Assembly: GCA_964293155.1 (NCBI GenBank)
Contig: CAXYYA010000008.1
Location: 29,759 to 93,758 of the forward strand
Origin: JAQVEB01 sp028698105
GTDB lineage: Bacteria > Bacteroidota > Bacteroidia > Bacteroidales > Dysgonomonadaceae
DNA: 64,000 nt
Direction: 5' to 3'
The notes beneath the pieces are model-generated. The model saw nothing but the letters and a program-made list of their open reading frames with translations. It did no database searches and was not told the DNA's origin. Position numbers and translations under genes: made by a program. This document shows, one piece after another, positions 49,596 to 59,746 of the stretch; position 1 is the stretch's first letter, and each line of letters begins with the position of its first letter.

Positions 49596-52307
49596 TTATT
49601 TCATCGTTTTTGTGAAAGTATGGTAACCGCTTCCCACTTCCTTGTAACCATTTTCCTGTGGCAGATATATTTTTGCAGCACAATTGGGTGGAACGGAAAC
49701 GTTTAATGTGAACAGGTTATTTTCTTTTTTCCAGTCAACGGCGATTTTCCCATACAAAGTTTTGTGCGAAGCTTCCACGAATTTTAAATCGCCGACAGGT
49801 TGCGGGGCGACAATGATATTTTTATAACCGGAGTTATTTTCCGTGTAAATACCTGCGAGCGACCTGTAAAACCACTCTAATATTTGTCCCATCATGAAAT
49901 GATTCCACGAAGCGCCATCCCTCGGATCCCAAAGTTCCGTGAGAGTTGTTGCACCAAACTGAAGTTGAAAGCCGTATCCAGGTACTTCGTTGTGATTGTG
50001 CATCTTGTACATCACTTCGTTCAACCCGTTTCTTGCCAGCGCCTGAAACAGATATCGGTTGCCGACATCTCCTGTGGAGAGCCTGTATCCTTTTGCTTCG
50101 ATATCCTTAACCAGATTATCGAGAACGGCTTGTTTGTCTTTGGGATCAACTAATCCGGAAAATAAAGGCATTGCATTGGATGCCTGACTCCCTGTCCCGT
50201 ATTGCTTGGTAGCTCTATTGAAAAACTCATTGTTGAAGGCCGTTTTTACCTTTTCCCTGAGATCGGAATAGAAAGTTACATCTTCCTTTTTGTTGAGCAT
50301 CTCGACCGCTTGCACAAGATAATCAATTACCATGTAATAATGCGTAGTTGCCGATAAAGCAATTGGGGTATTTTTTGACGGGCCATAAGGCTCGTTTTCA
50401 CGATAATCGCACCAATCGCCCAGCCCGTGAGAAACAATGTGGTTTTTAGCTGTTGTGGTCAGGTAATCAACATATCTCTTCATTACATCGTAATAATTCA
50501 CAATCAGCGAATTGTCACCGTAAAACTCGTAGTACATAAACGGAAAAATCACACTGGCGCTTCCCCATTCGGGAGAATCCCGAAAACCGCCTTCGAAAAC
50601 CACGTATTCGGGAGCGATACTCGTAACCAACCCGTTCGGTAACTGTGCGTCGCGAATGTCCTGCATAACTTTTGGGGCAAATCTTGCCAGATTGAAATTG
50701 TAATATATGCCGGGGCCGTTTAAGTGAATTTCTTCCAGCCATCCGAGCTTTTCCCGGTGCGGACAATCGGTGAACACGGCCTGCATATTGCTTTTTATGG
50801 CATTTACGATCAAGTTGTGTGCGTTGTTGAAGATCTCGTTGGAAGAACGGAACCTTCCCACCGATTTGGCAGCGTTATAAACAAAACAAGACTTTATATC
50901 TTTTATTACGGGAATGTCCCTGTTATCTTGATATTCCGGCAGTTTGGCTCCTTCAACCTGAATATATCTGAACCCATAGTACGAAAACCGTGGTTGCCAG
51001 GTTTCTTCATTATCACCCTTCAACGTGTATTCATAATAATACGGCCCGCCGGATTGCGTTTGATTGATACTGCCGTCATCGTTTACCCGCTCGGCAACCG
51101 TCAACCGAATCTTATCGCCGCGTTTTCCTTTTACGGTAAATACAGGGTAGCCTGAGAGATTTTGTCCCATATCCAGCACATAGGCATCGCCGATTTTTTT
51201 ACTGTCTTTTATTCCGAAATACTCCATCTCCCTTACCGGAGTTGAAGTTTGAGGCTTTAGTCCTCCCTTAGGCGCATTATCCACGACTACCGGCAGCCAT
51301 TTGGAATCATCGAATCCCGAAGTATCCCATCCGGCTTGTTCAAGACGCGCATCGTAATCTTCTCCTCCGTACATGCTGTTAAAAACGATGGGGCTTGGAG
51401 AGTATTTCCAATCCTTGTTTGAAGTAATTTCTTCTTTGGTACCATCGGTATAGGTGATAAAGAGTTTCAAGAAGAGCGTAGGAGGCCCGAAACTTACCTG
51501 CATTTTTTTGTAACGGCCGCCTTGTTCGTTATAAAATCCGTTTCCGAGCAGTACTCCGATCGTATTATCACCTTTTTTTAGTTCATTTGACAAGTCATAA
51601 ACGTTGTAATAAACAGTCTTGTCGCAATCGCTCCACAACGGATTGTATTGATCGTTGCCGATTTTCTTTCCGTTCAAAGATAACTCGTAGTGTCCCAATC
51701 CGCTAATGTATATAATCGCATCCTTGATTTGTTTTTGTGAGGAAAACGATTTCCGCAGATAAATACTTCTTTTGGACAGCGGATTGGTTTGTCGCCAAAG
51801 CTGCGCTTTTTCTGATGTTTCGGCCAAAGCGTGATAATTCCTTCCCGGAGGGAGATTGGAATCTTCCCTTTTGATGGCGCTTATCCAGTCGGCATTGAGC
51901 GTTGTTTTATTTGGCGCTAAACGGAAATCGTTTTTTTCGCTCCATTGAGTCCTTTTGTTTTTATGATCCCATATCCGCACCCGCCATTGATACTTTTCTC
52001 CAGGATTTAATTTTATTTTTCCCGTGTACGGCACAAGTTGGCTTTTAACGGATTTTATTTTTCCTGAATTCCAGACTCTTTTATTTTTATGGTCGAATAT
52101 TTCTAATTCATAGGCAGTTTGTGCAACTCCGTTTTCTGTTGATTGTAATTGCCATCCGAAACGGGGGGGGTGGCCTTCAACCAATAGCGGAAATTCTTCA
52201 TGCTCACAAACAAGCTTGCCAAACTTTAAATTAACTGACGAATTATTCTGACCAAAGCCGAGATTGATTGAAGTAAAAGCAACGAAAAGGATAAATATTT
52301 TTTTCAT
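49596..52307 (-). CDS. Alpha-L-rhamnosidase, GH78 (copy 3)
   Basis: A 903-residue secreted GH78 enzyme with signal peptide KIFILFVAFTSINLGFGQ. Here the catalytic-acid loop is the alternative form TDCPHREKLGWLEEIHLNG (near residue 512). The rest of the barrel includes YEFYGDNSLIVNYYDVMKRY and the end GATTLTELWDPRDGASWNHFM. The C-terminal sandwich follows. The frame is open to 52340, but the ATG at 52307 opens the signal peptide and lies eight bases downstream of the isomerase-like stop. Confidence 0.92.
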   Translation of the reverse strand: MKKIFILFVAFTSINLGFGQNNSSVNLKFGKLVCEHEEFPLLVEGHPPRFGWQLQSTENGVAQTAYELEIFDHKNKRVWNSGKIKSVKSQLVPYTGKIKLNPGEKYQWRVRIWDHKNKRTQWSEKNDFRLAPNKTTLNADWISAIKREDSNLPPGRNYHALAETSEKAQLWRQTNPLSKRSIYLRKSFSSQKQIKDAIIYISGLGHYELSLNGKKIGNDQYNPLWSDCDKTVYYNVYDLSNELKKGDNTIGVLLGNGFYNEQGGRYKKMQVSFGPPTLFLKLFITYTDGTKEEITSNKDWKYSPSPIVFNSMYGGEDYDARLEQAGWDTSGFDDSKWLPVVVDNAPKGGLKPQTSTPVREMEYFGIKDSKKIGDAYVLDMGQNLSGYPVFTVKGKRGDKIRLTVAERVNDDGSINQTQSGGPYYYEYTLKGDNEETWQPRFSYYGFRYIQVEGAKLPEYQDNRDIPVIKDIKSCFVYNAAKSVGRFRSSNEIFNNAHNLIVNAIKSNMQAVFTDCPHREKLGWLEEIHLNGPGIYYNFNLARFAPKVMQDIRDAQLPNGLVTSIAPEYVVFEGGFRDSPEWGSASVIFPFMYYEFYGDNSLIVNYYDVMKRYVDYLTTTAKNHIVSHGLGDWCDYRENEPYGPSKNTPIALSATTHYYMVIDYLVQAVEMLNKKEDVTFYSDLREKVKTAFNNEFFNRATKQYGTGSQASNAMPLFSGLVDPKDKQAVLDNLVKDIEAKGYRLSTGDVGNRYLFQALARNGLNEVMYKMHNHNEVPGYGFQLQFGATTLTELWDPRDGASWNHFMMGQILEWFYRSLAGIYTENNSGYKNIIVAPQPVGDLKFVEASHKTLYGKIAVDWKKENNLFTLNVSVPPNCAAKIYLPQENGYKEVGSGYHTFTKTMK

Positions 52308-52314
52308 ATTTCTG

Positions 52315-53742
52315 TTATTTACGGATTTCTTCACACACATTGATCATGGGGATACCTAACAAAAATGCAATTTTTTCAATTTTATTAGCTACATGTCCAA
52401 CTCCTATTGCACAATGATGCGATGGGCCATATTTACTCCACGTGTTCACGAAATCGCGGATATTGCACGAGAAACGGTAACGGCTGTTCGTATTTCCGGT
52501 TTCTAAAATCGGACCCTCAACAGAATCACCTTCGGCAACCAACAGAAAAACAGAATCTTTGCCCTCTACTACCGAAAGTAAGGTTACAGGCCCGTGTTTT
52601 ACAGACATTTGAATGGATAATCCGGTACCCGGTTTCCCGTGATATACGGGCAGCGGAACCAGTTTCACACGGCCTTCCGCTATATTAAAATGAGCAGGTC
52701 CGTCATGGCCCAGGAAAACCACATTATCCTTAAAATCCATCAGATAAAACTCGGAGAATGAACCTCCGGAGCCCAATTCGCTCATGATTTTCATAGCATG
52801 TGCATTTTTTACTTCACATTCACCCGCAACAGGAATATTTTTGCCTGTTAGCAATGTATTACCGGCAATTACCGAAGTGATGATATTTTCATAATCATTT
52901 CCCGGTTGCCCTTCGTAATAATATGCCAGTGACTTCAATTGATATGTTTCTATTAGTTTATCCAGAGCAACGGACGTTTTTGCGGCACGTTCAATTTCTT
53001 TTGAACTGCATTTTTTATCAATTTCGAAAACGGATTCAAATTCCGATACTTTTTCATTTATTTCCTCCGAAGAAACTTCATCGCGAAGCTTTTTCAATTC
53101 GCACATTTCCAATATTTCGAAATGAGTGCCAAATGTTACGCTTTGTTTGGTTAAATCGGTATAAACATCAAGCATCCCTCCGTAGTAATTTCCCAAAACG
53201 CCCATTCGGTTATCCTGTAATGCTTTTACAACCTTTACGGCATCTATCCAGCTTCTGATTTCATCCCACACGTTGTCTTCATGCAAGTGCCCGGTAATAG
53301 TATGGTAACGGGTATTAGCCTTGTTCATTACGGATGCTATTTCGGGTATGGCACATGCCTGACAGTGTTCGAGCCAAATTCCTGTTTTCTCGGCATAATC
53401 ATCCAAAGCATTGAACTTTTGGTAGTCCAAACTCTCCACCGGTTGTAAATTCAGCAATATGAACGGAACTTTTGCTTGTCTTGCAATCGGAAGAATGGTT
53501 GACGATAAAGCATAGGTTGATACAAAAAGAAAGATCAAATCTACATTGCTGTTGCTAAGCAAGACCGCAGTGCTTTTTGCTTTATCTATATTATCTACCA
53601 TTCCGGCATCCACTACTTCTGCGCCAAAACTTTCGATTTTACTTTTTATTTGGCTGTGATATCCTTTGAGGTTATTTAATAAAGATCCGAATTGTCCCCA
53701 ATACGTATCTAAACCAACACTAAATAATCCGACTTTACTCAT
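52315..53742 (-). CDS. L-fucose/L-arabinose isomerase-like protein
   Basis: A 475-residue cytoplasmic protein of the fucose/arabinose isomerase superfamily. It opens VGLFSVGLDTYWGQFGSLLN and has a substrate-binding region TGHLHEDNVWDEIRSWIDAV, GNYYGGMLDVYTDL, PVAGECEVKNAHAMKIM with acidic metal-site candidates, and the end SKYGPSHHCAIGVGHVANKI. No signal peptide is present, in contrast to all its neighbours. It probably isomerises a sugar released by the surrounding glycosidases. The exact substrate (rhamnose, fucose, arabinose or another deoxy-sugar) cannot be told from sequence. Confidence 0.8.
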   Translation of the reverse strand: MSKVGLFSVGLDTYWGQFGSLLNNLKGYHSQIKSKIESFGAEVVDAGMVDNIDKAKSTAVLLSNSNVDLIFLFVSTYALSSTILPIARQAKVPFILLNLQPVESLDYQKFNALDDYAEKTGIWLEHCQACAIPEIASVMNKANTRYHTITGHLHEDNVWDEIRSWIDAVKVVKALQDNRMGVLGNYYGGMLDVYTDLTKQSVTFGTHFEILEMCELKKLRDEVSSEEINEKVSEFESVFEIDKKCSSKEIERAAKTSVALDKLIETYQLKSLAYYYEGQPGNDYENIITSVIAGNTLLTGKNIPVAGECEVKNAHAMKIMSELGSGGSFSEFYLMDFKDNVVFLGHDGPAHFNIAEGRVKLVPLPVYHGKPGTGLSIQMSVKHGPVTLLSVVEGKDSVFLLVAEGDSVEGPILETGNTNSRYRFSCNIRDFVNTWSKYGPSHHCAIGVGHVANKIEKIAFLLGIPMINVCEEIRK

Positions 53743-53766
53743 TTCTTTGAAATTAAATTATTAAAA

Positions 53767-56700
53767 TTAATATACCAAATCGAAATCTTCAAACAAGCCG
53801 TAATCAATCATCTTGTATTCGGCAGGAAGTATTGGAGCATTTATATTTCTCCAGTTGAAAGGTCCAGCTAAGCCTTGGGATGGATTGTTATAGTGAGGGC
53901 CTAACAGGTTTCTTAAACTGCCAATAACGCACACATCAATTTGATTTTTTCCCTTTTGCAAATAAGACGATATATCGAGCATATAAGGATCAAAACCGAT
54001 AATTCCTGCCTTTTTATTGTTAACATAGACTTCACAAACAGTACCATTCCATTTGCCGAGCTTAACAAAGTAATTCTTATTTATATCTTCAATTGAATAT
54101 GTTTTGCTGTATTTTACATCCCAGGAGTAAAAAGGTTGATCTTGCTCTTTCCAACTTCCTAAAGTTAATTCCTTTTTTGCATAGTTAATGCTCCATCCAA
54201 TATTTTCAGGAACAACCGTAAAATCTCCCAATATATAGATGGGCTCTATTTCAGCGAAAACACTCATTGGATTGACGCTCACTTCAACTTTATTTGTTCC
54301 GTTCTTCAAATATTCCCCAACAGTATATACCCCGAAAGACTTATCTAACCACCATTCTCCATTCATTGCAGAAACTTTCTTTCCGTTAACACTGACGGAA
54401 AATAATTCCGGCCTTTCCACTACGAGTTTTGTGTTGTTATCTAAATTTACGTTGACTTTAAAATTATATGTAACTTTAAATCCTCCGTTGGAGAAAGTGT
54501 CTCTTTCGATAATATTCTTTTTGAATTGTACCGATGAATTCCATGGATTTCCTGTTTCAAAACCGTTTGATTTAAAAACAATATCCGTAGCTTTGGATAC
54601 ATGAATATTCGGTTCAAGTTTTCCATTGATCTCGAGATCACAAAAATCAATAGGGAGGACGTTGTCTTTTAACCGTGAAACAATTGTTTCAGTATCGCCT
54701 TTTACTGTGTTTGTTTGTTGAATTGATTGCCGTTGAGGGTAATTATTGATTTTTTTTCTCGAGGAAAATAAAAGTAAGCTGCCGGAAGGTTGAAGCTGAA
54801 ATTCGAAAGATAACTGTCCTTTTTCTCCTTTTTCTGAAGGATATGTGTACATTTTTCCTTCAAGGGCATCCAATTCGATGAGTGACGTTCCTTTCAAAGA
54901 TACTTTTCCGGTTGAAGGCTCACTCATGGAAGAATTGACGATAAACAATATTTCACCGTCCGAATAATTATTTCTGTAATGATACAGGTCTCCACCGGTA
55001 TGCGTTATTTTGCATGCTTGCTCCGACAATAGATTGCCGATTACTTCAGTAGTTAAATCCGTAAAATGTTGTACGCTGCTTTGATTTAACAGATTGCTCA
55101 ATTTGTCGTTGACTTCGCCATCAACCATCGTGGGTTTGGAAAAGCAAATCAACTTACCACCGGAATCGACAAATCTGCTCAAGAGTTCGAATGTTGGCTT
55201 GCCGATATTTTCGGTAAGCGGTGGAATTACTACTGTTTTGTATTGTGCTTTGCCGATGATGAAATTATTGCGCTGAATTTTTCCGTTATCCTTTATTATG
55301 TTTTCAGAGGCCAAATCATATTCTATCTGACTCTTTTCCATTTTTGTAACAAAAGATTGGAAATTCTTTCCAATTTCCATCAATTGGGGATTACTTCCGG
55401 TGTGTGAATAATAGCACCATAAAGTAGAATTCGGTTCAATAACAACGATATTATTTATTTGAACTCCTTCACTTAAAACATATGATAACCTGCCGAAATA
55501 GTCGTTCATGTACTTATAATTATTCCACCAGGGAGAATGATACGTGAAAACGGGCGGGTAATCATATTTACGTGCTCCTTTCAAGGTTTGATGCGATAAA
55601 TGCTGGTTCATGAAATTTACGCCCAATGCGTATTCCCAATCTCCCAATCGTTTTAAATCTTTAAAGGTAACATCCCATCCACCGCCGCCATAAGTTTCAC
55701 TCAACGTTCTTTCATACCCCATTTGATTTGCGACACTGCGAACTTCTTTTACCGATCTTACATTTCCAAACTGTGCTTGCGGAGATACGTCATTAAACTG
55801 ATTGAATAACATGTCAATTCCCGGCATTTGATGCCAGGCATACATGGCCATATTATCAGGCCCGTCGTTCATATTGGGCCATCCGTGTTCCCAATAATGT
55901 CCCGTCCATACCAGATTCTTCGCTTCAGTATATTCAAACCACGGCTTAGACCATCGGTCTATAAATAGTTGAAGCAAGGTTTCCATATAATGATATCGGA
56001 CTTTTTTCCAATCGCCGGTTTCTTCACTCAAGAGCGGCAAAAAGTCTTTTAAATCGTATCCCCACTTAGCTTTAAAAACATCAAAAAGATCGGGTGTCCA
56101 TCTAAAGCCACCGGATGTTACAATGTTAGGCTCATCCGTAAAAACACCTCTTACTGTTTTACCGTAGTCGCCTCCCAGTACTCTGTTATATCCATCCATG
56201 GTTACATCGATAAATTTCTGCGTTACGCCGGGCAATAATAAATCCACATACGAATAACCGGCGTACCATGGAGAACGACCATAAAATGTCTTTTGGTATA
56301 AATAATAATTTCCTTCCTTACCTTTATAATCATTGATTTGCGAAGTGATATCCAGGTATTTATCGTTTGAGTTAAGCAAACATAAATAATATTCGGGCAG
56401 GGAATCGGGTAGGAGACTGTATTTCGTTAATTTTAGTCCTTGCCCCTGATTGAACGACTCCGGCATTTGATCCGGGACATGACCACCCGCAAATCCGCTC
56501 GGATATGAATTTTCATCATAAATCCACGCTTCCATGCCATATTCTGTAGCTTTATCTACTGCATACTTATAAAGTTCAAGCCATTCATCCGAAAGGTATT
56601 CAGTAACCAACCCCGGCCTGGGATGAACGAAAAAACCCCCGAATCCTGCATCGTGAAGTTCGGTTATCATTCTGTCTAATTCGGGTTTAGTTATAATTTC

Positions 56701-56868
56701 GTTAAATACTAAAAGGGGACTCGATCTGAACTCACTACCCGGATTCACAAAATTCTTCTCGATTTCTTTAAAAGTAAATTTTTCTGTTTCGTTGCTTCCG
56801 CAGCTTATAAATAACGTATTTAAAACTGCAAAATATATGAGAATGAGCAATATATTTATCCTATTCAT
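53767..56868 (-). CDS. Putative glycoside hydrolase, GH106-related lipoprotein
   Basis: A 1033-residue protein with a lipoprotein signal (LILIYFAVLNTLFISCGS, Cys at the cleavage site), so it is probably anchored in a membrane. The N-terminal part NPGSEFRSSPLLVFNEI, then HDAGFGGFFVHPRPGLV and AWIYDENSYPSGFAGGHVP, resembles barrel proteins annotated as GH106-type or related glycosyl hydrolases. The barrel is followed by a Rossmann-like beta-galactosidase trimerisation-type region and C-terminal beta-sandwich domains. GH106 members are alpha-L-rhamnosidases, which fits the cluster, but the family call is from memory and moderate. Confidence 0.65.
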   Translation of the reverse strand: MNRINILLILIYFAVLNTLFISCGSNETEKFTFKEIEKNFVNPGSEFRSSPLLVFNEIITKPELDRMITELHDAGFGGFFVHPRPGLVTEYLSDEWLELYKYAVDKATEYGMEAWIYDENSYPSGFAGGHVPDQMPESFNQGQGLKLTKYSLLPDSLPEYYLCLLNSNDKYLDITSQINDYKGKEGNYYLYQKTFYGRSPWYAGYSYVDLLLPGVTQKFIDVTMDGYNRVLGGDYGKTVRGVFTDEPNIVTSGGFRWTPDLFDVFKAKWGYDLKDFLPLLSEETGDWKKVRYHYMETLLQLFIDRWSKPWFEYTEAKNLVWTGHYWEHGWPNMNDGPDNMAMYAWHQMPGIDMLFNQFNDVSPQAQFGNVRSVKEVRSVANQMGYERTLSETYGGGGWDVTFKDLKRLGDWEYALGVNFMNQHLSHQTLKGARKYDYPPVFTYHSPWWNNYKYMNDYFGRLSYVLSEGVQINNIVVIEPNSTLWCYYSHTGSNPQLMEIGKNFQSFVTKMEKSQIEYDLASENIIKDNGKIQRNNFIIGKAQYKTVVIPPLTENIGKPTFELLSRFVDSGGKLICFSKPTMVDGEVNDKLSNLLNQSSVQHFTDLTTEVIGNLLSEQACKITHTGGDLYHYRNNYSDGEILFIVNSSMSEPSTGKVSLKGTSLIELDALEGKMYTYPSEKGEKGQLSFEFQLQPSGSLLLFSSRKKINNYPQRQSIQQTNTVKGDTETIVSRLKDNVLPIDFCDLEINGKLEPNIHVSKATDIVFKSNGFETGNPWNSSVQFKKNIIERDTFSNGGFKVTYNFKVNVNLDNNTKLVVERPELFSVSVNGKKVSAMNGEWWLDKSFGVYTVGEYLKNGTNKVEVSVNPMSVFAEIEPIYILGDFTVVPENIGWSINYAKKELTLGSWKEQDQPFYSWDVKYSKTYSIEDINKNYFVKLGKWNGTVCEVYVNNKKAGIIGFDPYMLDISSYLQKGKNQIDVCVIGSLRNLLGPHYNNPSQGLAGPFNWRNINAPILPAEYKMIDYGLFEDFDLVY

Positions 56869-56893
56869 ATTTTAAAATATTAAATTTGAAAAT

Positions 56894-59584
56894 TTATTTT
56901 ATCGTAAACCTGTAAGCCCCGGCCTTTAAATTCACAACATGCTGATCTTGTTCCGCTTTAACTGTCTGAATTAACGGATTCTTTTCAAGCGTTTTGTTAT
57001 TCTCTCTAATATTCTTTCCGTTCAAGTGTAAAGTTGCCGTACTGTTTGCGGGCACTATTACGCTGTATTCTATCGTTTTACTTTTTCTTTGCCACGATGA
57101 AGCGATATCACCATACGGCCCGTTGTGCGAAGCTTCAAAATGCGATAACCCGGAAACAAAATTCGGTTTGAGAATAATATTTTTGAATCCGGGTTGGCTT
57201 TCGTCCGGAAAAATTCCACCCAAAGCTTTGTAATACCACGCATTAATTTCACCGAACATAATATGGTTCATTGAAACATCGTGAGCGGCATCGAGCGGCC
57301 AATTTTCGTAAAATGTTGTAGCTCCGTTTACAATCCACCAGCCCCACGATGGAAAAGTTTCTTGCGATGCTACTTCGTAGGCCAGTTGTGCGTATCCGTT
57401 TTCGCTCAAGGCATTCAGGATGGTTTTGGTTCCCAATAATCCCACATCAATGTGTTTGTTATCTTGTTCCACCCGTTTTGCCAAATTTTCAGCGACCTTG
57501 CTCCTTAATTCATCGGGAACCAAATTCCAATACAACGCAACACTTAATTCTGTTTGCAATCCGCTTCCGTAAATTCCGGTTTCGTAATTGAGGAATTTCT
57601 TATTGATGGCTGATTTTATTTTCTCAGCGAGAGCAGAATATTTTTCAAAATCAGCTGTTTTCCCAAATAATTTTGCTGTTTTGGCAAGAATAAGCGCATC
57701 AATGTAATAATACGTGCTCGAAGTGTATTCTTTTGGCGTTACCGATTTTACAGGAACCCAATCTCCCAATCCCCAATCGGTTAATCCCGAAGGATATTGT
57801 TCGTTAATATAATCCACATATCGTTTAATATTGTCATAGCATAATTCAAGCAATCTTGAATCGCCGTAAAAAAGATAAATATTCCACGGAATAATGGCTA
57901 TGGTGCTCGTCCAGTCCGGCCCGTTGGCCCACTGGTAACCCCATCCGCTGGACGGAATAATGGCCGGAAGCACGCCGTTGGGTTGTTGTTCATCACGATG
58001 ATCTGCCAGCCACTTTTCGTACACGGTGATTCCATCAAAATTGTACAATCCTACTTCTATGGCTATGTGAGCGTCGCCCGTCCAGCCGTTTTTCTCCCGT
58101 TGAGGACAATCGGTAGGATAGCCGAATAAATTAGACAAATAAGATACGTTTGATGCCTGCCAGGCCTTGTTCAACGTGTTGTTGGACGAGTTTATCTTCC
58201 CAATCGGCGGAACATCGCTGTGCATAAAATAAGCCGTAAGGTTTTCTTTGGTCAGATTCAGCGGTTGATCTGTGGTAACTTCCACGTATTGAAATCCTTT
58301 GTAGTTAAAACGGGGCATAAATTCATCCTCTTTTTTGCCGCTAAGAATAAAGATATCGGTCTGAAAAGGATCGGAATCGTCTGTCGGACGATAATGTACA
58401 TCGATATTCGACATATCTGCCCGTCCTGCCGAATCGAGACGTTCCACGTGTTTCAGGCGGATGGTGGTACTATCGGGGCCGTTCACTTTCATTCGGGTAA
58501 CGCCCGACATATTTTGCCCGAAATCGTAGAGCCACGTCCGATCGTCTATTTTCTTCAGGCTAACAGCTTGATATTCTATGACGTTCCGAATAGGATGCAG
58601 AGCTTGAGCCACAATATTTTGAGACGGCGCACCCGTTGTGTAAATACCTTTCCATCCTTTTGCATCGAAATTGGGAGTGTCCCATCCGGATTGTTCTTTT
58701 CGGGCATCGTAATGTTCTGCCGTGTAAATGCTGTTGAAAATAACCGGACTTTCCGAAGTCTGCCATCTTTCATCTGTACCGATAATTTCTTTAGTTCCAT
58801 CGGAATAGGTTATGTGCAAATCCATACAAAATTTAGGACGGGCGCGCCACGGAGCTTTGTCGAAATACCACACGGCTGTAGATTGATGATTATACCAACC
58901 GTTCCCTAACAAAACACCAATTGCATTGTCACCTCGTTTCAAGTTATCCGTTACATTATAAGTTACATACAGGTTTCGTCTGTCAAAACGTGTGTACATC
59001 GGATCAAGCCGATGGTCGCCGATACGTTTTCCGTTGATGGAAAGTTCGTAAAGTCCTGCTGCAACGATGTACGCTCTTGCTGATTGGATGGTTTTATTCG
59101 TTTTGAATGCTCTTCGAAAGTAAGCCGCCGGTTTCAGGTTAAAATCGTAAGTGTCCGTAATCCATTTTCCTTTCCATCTAAGTTGACTCAGCATTCCGGT
59201 TTCGAAATACTTAGGTTGCGACCACGATGACCACTGTTTGTTTTCGTCCTGAATGCGAACACTCCAAAAATAGCGGGTAAAAGGCTGTAACTTCGCACCC
59301 CGATAAACCGCAGGAACAACAGATGTATTCACGATTCCCGATTCCCACGCATTGCCTTTCCCTGACGCAACTTCCGACTCTAATGTCCCTACCGACAGTT
59401 CATACGCCAACTGGTAGTTTCCTGACTTTTGTGATTCCATCTGCCACGTAAAACGTGGGTGGGTTTCGTCTATCCCGATGGGATTGTCCAAATATTCACA
59501 TTTCAGGTTCTTGACGCTTATCTGCGAATATATTGAGAATTGAATGATAAGGGTTAAACAAAGAATGATTGCTTTTTTATTCAT
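56894..59584 (-). CDS. Alpha-L-rhamnosidase, GH78 (copy 4)
   Basis: An 896-residue secreted GH78 enzyme with signal peptide AIILCLTLIIQFSIYSQ. The typical opening VKNLKCEYLDNPIGIDETHP is followed by the sandwich domains (GLYELSINGKRIGDHRLDP, LYDFGQNMSGVTRMKVNG) and the barrel with TDCPQREKNGWTGDAHIAIE (near residue 490). The C-terminal sandwich holds SHNGPYGDIASSWQRK. It starts a few hundred bases from the GH127 gene stop and shares its strand with the whole cluster. Confidence 0.93.
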   Translation of the reverse strand: MNKKAIILCLTLIIQFSIYSQISVKNLKCEYLDNPIGIDETHPRFTWQMESQKSGNYQLAYELSVGTLESEVASGKGNAWESGIVNTSVVPAVYRGAKLQPFTRYFWSVRIQDENKQWSSWSQPKYFETGMLSQLRWKGKWITDTYDFNLKPAAYFRRAFKTNKTIQSARAYIVAAGLYELSINGKRIGDHRLDPMYTRFDRRNLYVTYNVTDNLKRGDNAIGVLLGNGWYNHQSTAVWYFDKAPWRARPKFCMDLHITYSDGTKEIIGTDERWQTSESPVIFNSIYTAEHYDARKEQSGWDTPNFDAKGWKGIYTTGAPSQNIVAQALHPIRNVIEYQAVSLKKIDDRTWLYDFGQNMSGVTRMKVNGPDSTTIRLKHVERLDSAGRADMSNIDVHYRPTDDSDPFQTDIFILSGKKEDEFMPRFNYKGFQYVEVTTDQPLNLTKENLTAYFMHSDVPPIGKINSSNNTLNKAWQASNVSYLSNLFGYPTDCPQREKNGWTGDAHIAIEVGLYNFDGITVYEKWLADHRDEQQPNGVLPAIIPSSGWGYQWANGPDWTSTIAIIPWNIYLFYGDSRLLELCYDNIKRYVDYINEQYPSGLTDWGLGDWVPVKSVTPKEYTSSTYYYIDALILAKTAKLFGKTADFEKYSALAEKIKSAINKKFLNYETGIYGSGLQTELSVALYWNLVPDELRSKVAENLAKRVEQDNKHIDVGLLGTKTILNALSENGYAQLAYEVASQETFPSWGWWIVNGATTFYENWPLDAAHDVSMNHIMFGEINAWYYKALGGIFPDESQPGFKNIILKPNFVSGLSHFEASHNGPYGDIASSWQRKSKTIEYSVIVPANSTATLHLNGKNIRENNKTLEKNPLIQTVKAEQDQHVVNLKAGAYRFTIK

Positions 59585-59746
59585 GATTATCAGTTTATTA
59601 CAATTGCAATTTTTAGTGCAAAAAAATTTTGAGTCTCCAATTATCTGTTGAAAAACAAAAATAACCTTTTTGATACCCTTTGTCTTTTTGAAATGATATT
59701 TAGACTAAGAAAAATGATATTCTGTGTCGCATAAAAAATATGCTGT

